NCBI GenBank assembly: GCA_005878685.1
Contig: VBLN01000368.1
Span: forward strand, 2,848-10,221
DNA length: 7,374 bases
Direction of reading: 5' to 3'
Source: Deltaproteobacteria bacterium
GTDB taxonomy: Bacteria; Desulfobacterota; Binatia; UBA9968
Positions 6,182-7,374 of the stretch are shown piece after piece. Position 1 is the first letter of the stretch, and every line of letters begins with the position of its first letter. The notes beneath the pieces were generated by a model, which worked only from the letters and a program-made list of their open reading frames with translations, was not told where the DNA came from and did no database searches. Position numbers and translations under genes: made by a program.

Positions 6182-6480
6182 TTGGATATAAGAGAAATCA
6201 GGCGAAAAATTGGTGAGGGAAGGTATGCTATTTCTTTCACTCACACTGAAAGGCTGCGCTCGAGAAGGATAAAAGCCCAGGACATTGAGCAAACTGTAGA
6301 AAACGGTAACATTCTGATGACCCGCGAGGCGCTAGTTGTTTGATTTTAGGAACCGCCGGTGAGAGAATCCTTCATGTTCTCTGTGGAAGGTTGGATGCTG
6401 AGGAGATCCTCATCGTAACTGCTTATGAACCTGACCCAGCGGAATGGGAGGACGATTGGAAAACACGGAAAGCAAGGTAA
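6182..6480 (+). pseudogene. DUF4258 family toxin-like gene, frameshifted in the middle
   Basis: Two pieces in different frames together form a DUF4258 protein, a small family often paired with YgiT/MqsA-type zinc-finger antitoxins and related to RelE-like toxins. The first piece probably starts at TTG 6182 (weak AAAGAG five bases upstream; no ATG or GTG is available) and reads DIREIRRKIGEGRYAISFTH, then RLRSRRIKAQDIEQTVENGNI, running out of frame to TGA 6341-6343. From base 6316 another frame continues the family sequence: DDPRGASCLILGTAGERILH, VLCGRLDAEEILIVTAYEPD, then PAEWEDDWKTRKAR, stopping at TAA 6478-6480. Relatives have a short segment like IEDYP before DDPRG, so about 13 bases seem lost at 6311-6316. 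The family's AYEPDPxEW ending is intact. The stop lies four bases before the YgiT-type gene, the usual toxin-antitoxin order. The local G+C is lower than in the catabolic genes, which fits acquisition by transfer. Confidence 0.75.
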
Positions 6481-6484
6481 TTCT

Positions 6485-6724
6485 ATGGTAACGGAATGTT
6501 ACTTCTGTAAAGGTAAGGTGATGCAAGCCAAGATCAAGGTTGATTTTCGCTGGGGACGAAAACTCAAGGTCATTGAGAATGTCCCTGCAGGGGTTTGCCA
6601 GCAGTGTGGAGAGAGGTACTTTCATTCTGCTGTCTACAAGACGATGGAGAAACTTGCAGTATCTCGAGTGAAGCCAACCGCCCGCCTGACAGTAGATGTC
6701 GTCCGGTTTAAACAGGCAGTATGA
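6485..6724 (+). CDS. YgiT-type zinc-finger protein (antitoxin-like)
   Basis: This 79-residue protein has two CxxC zinc-binding pairs, Cys5-Cys8 (CYFC) and Cys38-Cys41 (CQQC), with ENVPAGVCQQCGERYF as the second knuckle. That is the hallmark of the YgiT-type domain found in the N-terminal half of MqsA antitoxins. After the knuckle an amphipathic helix (VYKTMEKLAVSR) follows, but there is no helix-turn-helix domain, so it lacks the DNA-binding half of full MqsA. I chose ATG 6485 rather than ATG 6425: the extra 20 residues are not family-like and would overlap the toxin gene, while AAGG (6474-6477) gives a ribosome binding site seven bases before 6485. It follows the DUF4258 gene by four bases, so the two were translated together. 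The frame is intact although the partner is broken, leaving it as an orphan antitoxin. Confidence 0.85.
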   Translation: MVTECYFCKGKVMQAKIKVDFRWGRKLKVIENVPAGVCQQCGERYFHSAVYKTMEKLAVSRVKPTARLTVDVVRFKQAV

Positions 6725-6767
6725 GCTAGCCTCGAAGCTATTGAGTCACTTTCCTTCTTTTTTTCCC

Positions 6768-6797
6768 TTGACGGTCACCGACGACTTGGAATAAAAG
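6768..6797 (+). promoter_or_regulatory. Candidate sigma-70 type promoter before the hairpins and sensor gene
   Basis: TTGACG (6768-6773, five of six consensus bases) is followed after 18 bases by TAAAAG (6792-6797). It shares TTGAC and then TTGGAnTAAAA at nearly the same spacing with the candidate at 4350. Transcription from here would pass through the hairpins at 6822-6903 before reaching ATG 6915. Confidence 0.4.
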
Positions 6798-6821
6798 AAA
6801 ACCCACGTTAAAGCTAATCGA

Positions 6822-6865
6822 TTGGGCCGGGGTTATTAATCCGGTTACAGGTTTGCCCGATTTTT
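6822..6865 (+). terminator. Possible weaker terminator or leader hairpin
   Basis: TTGGGC (6822-6827) can pair with GCCCGA (6855-6860, one G-T pair), a small CCGG/CCGG stem can form inside, and a run of five T (6861-6865) follows. It lies five bases before the strong hairpin at 6871, so the two could be tandem terminators, or the upstream arms could take part in alternative folding. The long loop makes it a weaker call. Confidence 0.35.
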
Positions 6866-6870
6866 AGTAT

Positions 6871-6903
6871 AGCCCGGACTGGGTTTCTCCAGCCGGGCTT
6901 TTT
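6871..6903 (+). terminator. Rho-independent terminator, copy 2
   Basis: AGCCCGG (6871-6877) pairs with CCGGGCT (6893-6899), A6878 is bulged, CTGG pairs with CCAG around the loop GTTTCT, and a T run (6899-6903) follows. The outer stem, the bulge and the T-tract are identical to copy 1 at 5040; only the loop and inner pair differ. It could terminate the toxin-antitoxin transcript, 147 bases upstream. It ends 11 bases before the sensor start codon, so it may also control that gene. Confidence 0.85.
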
Positions 6904-6914
6904 GGTTTTTGGGT

Positions 6915-7374
6915 ATGGATAAAAAAGGCTCCAAGAAATCAAGGATAAAGTCGCTCCGCCTGGTCCCTAAAAAGTCTTACCCGACGCTGGAGCTCCAAGC
7001 GCTGAGGCGTGAACTCGCCGACGCGCTGGAACAGCAGACCGCGACGAGCGAGGTGCTCAGAGTTATCGCCAGCTCACCCGCTGACCTTCAGCCGGTGCTC
7101 GATGCCCTAGCCGAAAGCGCGGCGCGTCTCTGCGAGGCCGTGAACGCGAGCATCTGGCGGCTCGATGGCGACGTCTTGCGCCGCGTCGCGCACCACGGAT
7201 CACTGCTGTATCCGGGAGACACCGTTCCCCTAAGCCGCGGCTTCGTGCCGAGCCGGGCCGTCATCGACCGGCAGACGATTTATGTCCACGACCTGGCGGT
7301 AGAGGTAGAGAGTGAGTTTCCGGAATCCCGGTCCGCCCAAAAGGCCGCCGGCGTCCGGACGATGCTGGCGACAC
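6915..7374 (+). CDS. GAF-domain sensor protein, probably histidine kinase, 5' part only
   Basis: From ATG 6915 the frame is open to the window end, giving 153 residues of a longer protein. A lysine- and arginine-rich N-terminus (about 1-22) precedes a coiled-coil-like segment, [20 protein letters not shown] (27-46), then [20 protein letters not shown] leading into a GAF domain (from about 60: [55 protein letters not shown]). The phrase [16 protein letters not shown] is characteristic of the linker before GAF domains in large soluble hybrid or histidine sensor kinases and in some adenylate cyclases, so the output domain lies beyond the window. There is no signal peptide or membrane segment in the visible part, suggesting a cytosolic sensor. 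There is no good ribosome binding site, and the start sits 11 bases after a terminator T-tract. A start further downstream cannot be excluded, but the family-like region begins by residue 25. Confidence 0.78.
   Translation, partial: MDKKGSKKSRIKSLRLVPKKSYPTLELQALRRELADALEQQTATSEVLRVIASSPADLQPVLDALAESAARLCEAVNASIWRLDGDVLRRVAHHGSLLYPGDTVPLSRGFVPSRAVIDRQTIYVHDLAVEVESEFPESRSAQKAAGVRTMLAT

Noticed and set aside
6187..6192. TATAAG as a -10 box
   Set aside because: No good -35 box lies at the right distance, and it falls inside the first codons of the DUF4258 reading frame.
5070..6351. Shared 13-mer TTTGATTTTAGGA at 5070-5082 and 6339-6351
   Set aside because: One copy is in a leader and the other inside the DUF4258 coding region, there is no further similarity around them, and an A+T-rich 13-mer can recur by chance.
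6425..6484. N-terminal extension of the zinc-finger protein from ATG 6425
   Set aside because: The 20 extra residues are read from DUF4258 coding sequence in another frame, and ATG 6485 has a better-placed ribosome binding site and family-like start.
1..7374. CRISPR array, tRNA/rRNA genes, insertion sequence or integrase
   Set aside because: I saw no regularly spaced repeats, no cloverleaf or rRNA-like sequence, no transposase motifs and no terminal inverted repeats with target duplications.

Overview
The window is one strand-coherent stretch: every supported gene is on the + strand. It looks like a chromosome segment of a free-living, metabolically versatile bacterium. The catabolic block at the left and the sensor gene at the right end are G+C-rich, while the toxin-antitoxin remnant is poorer (70% G+C at 781-840 against 40% at 6481-6540, counted directly). 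The gene mix is a PcaB-like lyase, a glutaconate-type CoA transferase, a metal-dependent amidohydrolase, a plant-like class IV aminotransferase and a GAF sensor. That mix resembles uncultured soil or sediment lineages such as Tectomicrobia, Rokubacteria or Deltaproteobacteria, but this placement is a guess.

Region 1 (1-4317) is a catabolic operon. In order it holds the 3' end of an unidentified gene, a fumarase/aspartase-superfamily lyase of the 3-carboxy-cis,cis-muconate cycloisomerase type, the alpha and beta subunits of a class I CoA transferase, and an amidohydrolase-2 family enzyme. The set would suit breakdown of an aromatic or other ring-derived dicarboxylic acid: lyase/cycloisomerase chemistry, CoA activation of a dicarboxylate, and hydrolysis or decarboxylation. 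The beta subunit is broken by an apparent internal deletion with frameshift. The amidohydrolase ribosome binding site lies inside a strong inverted repeat.

Region 2 (4318-5072) is a single-gene unit: candidate promoter, strong ribosome binding site, a 186-residue protein I do not recognise, and a clear rho-independent terminator.

Region 3 (5079-6056) is a class IV PLP aminotransferase most like plant D-amino acid transaminases. It is also split by an apparent internal deletion with frameshift. Region 4 (6182-6724) is a small toxin-antitoxin-like pair: a DUF4258 gene that is frameshifted in the middle, followed by an intact YgiT-type zinc-finger gene. Region 5 (6725-7374) holds a promoter-like sequence, one or two terminator hairpins (the second nearly identical to the one at 5040), and the start of a GAF-domain sensor gene that runs off the window.

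The two most notable signals are these. Three separate genes (CoA transferase beta, aminotransferase, DUF4258) carry the same kind of lesion, a missing conserved segment plus a frame change. And the same terminator hairpin occurs twice, each time directly in front of the next start codon. The lesions could be genuine decay or assembly artefacts; raw reads would decide.
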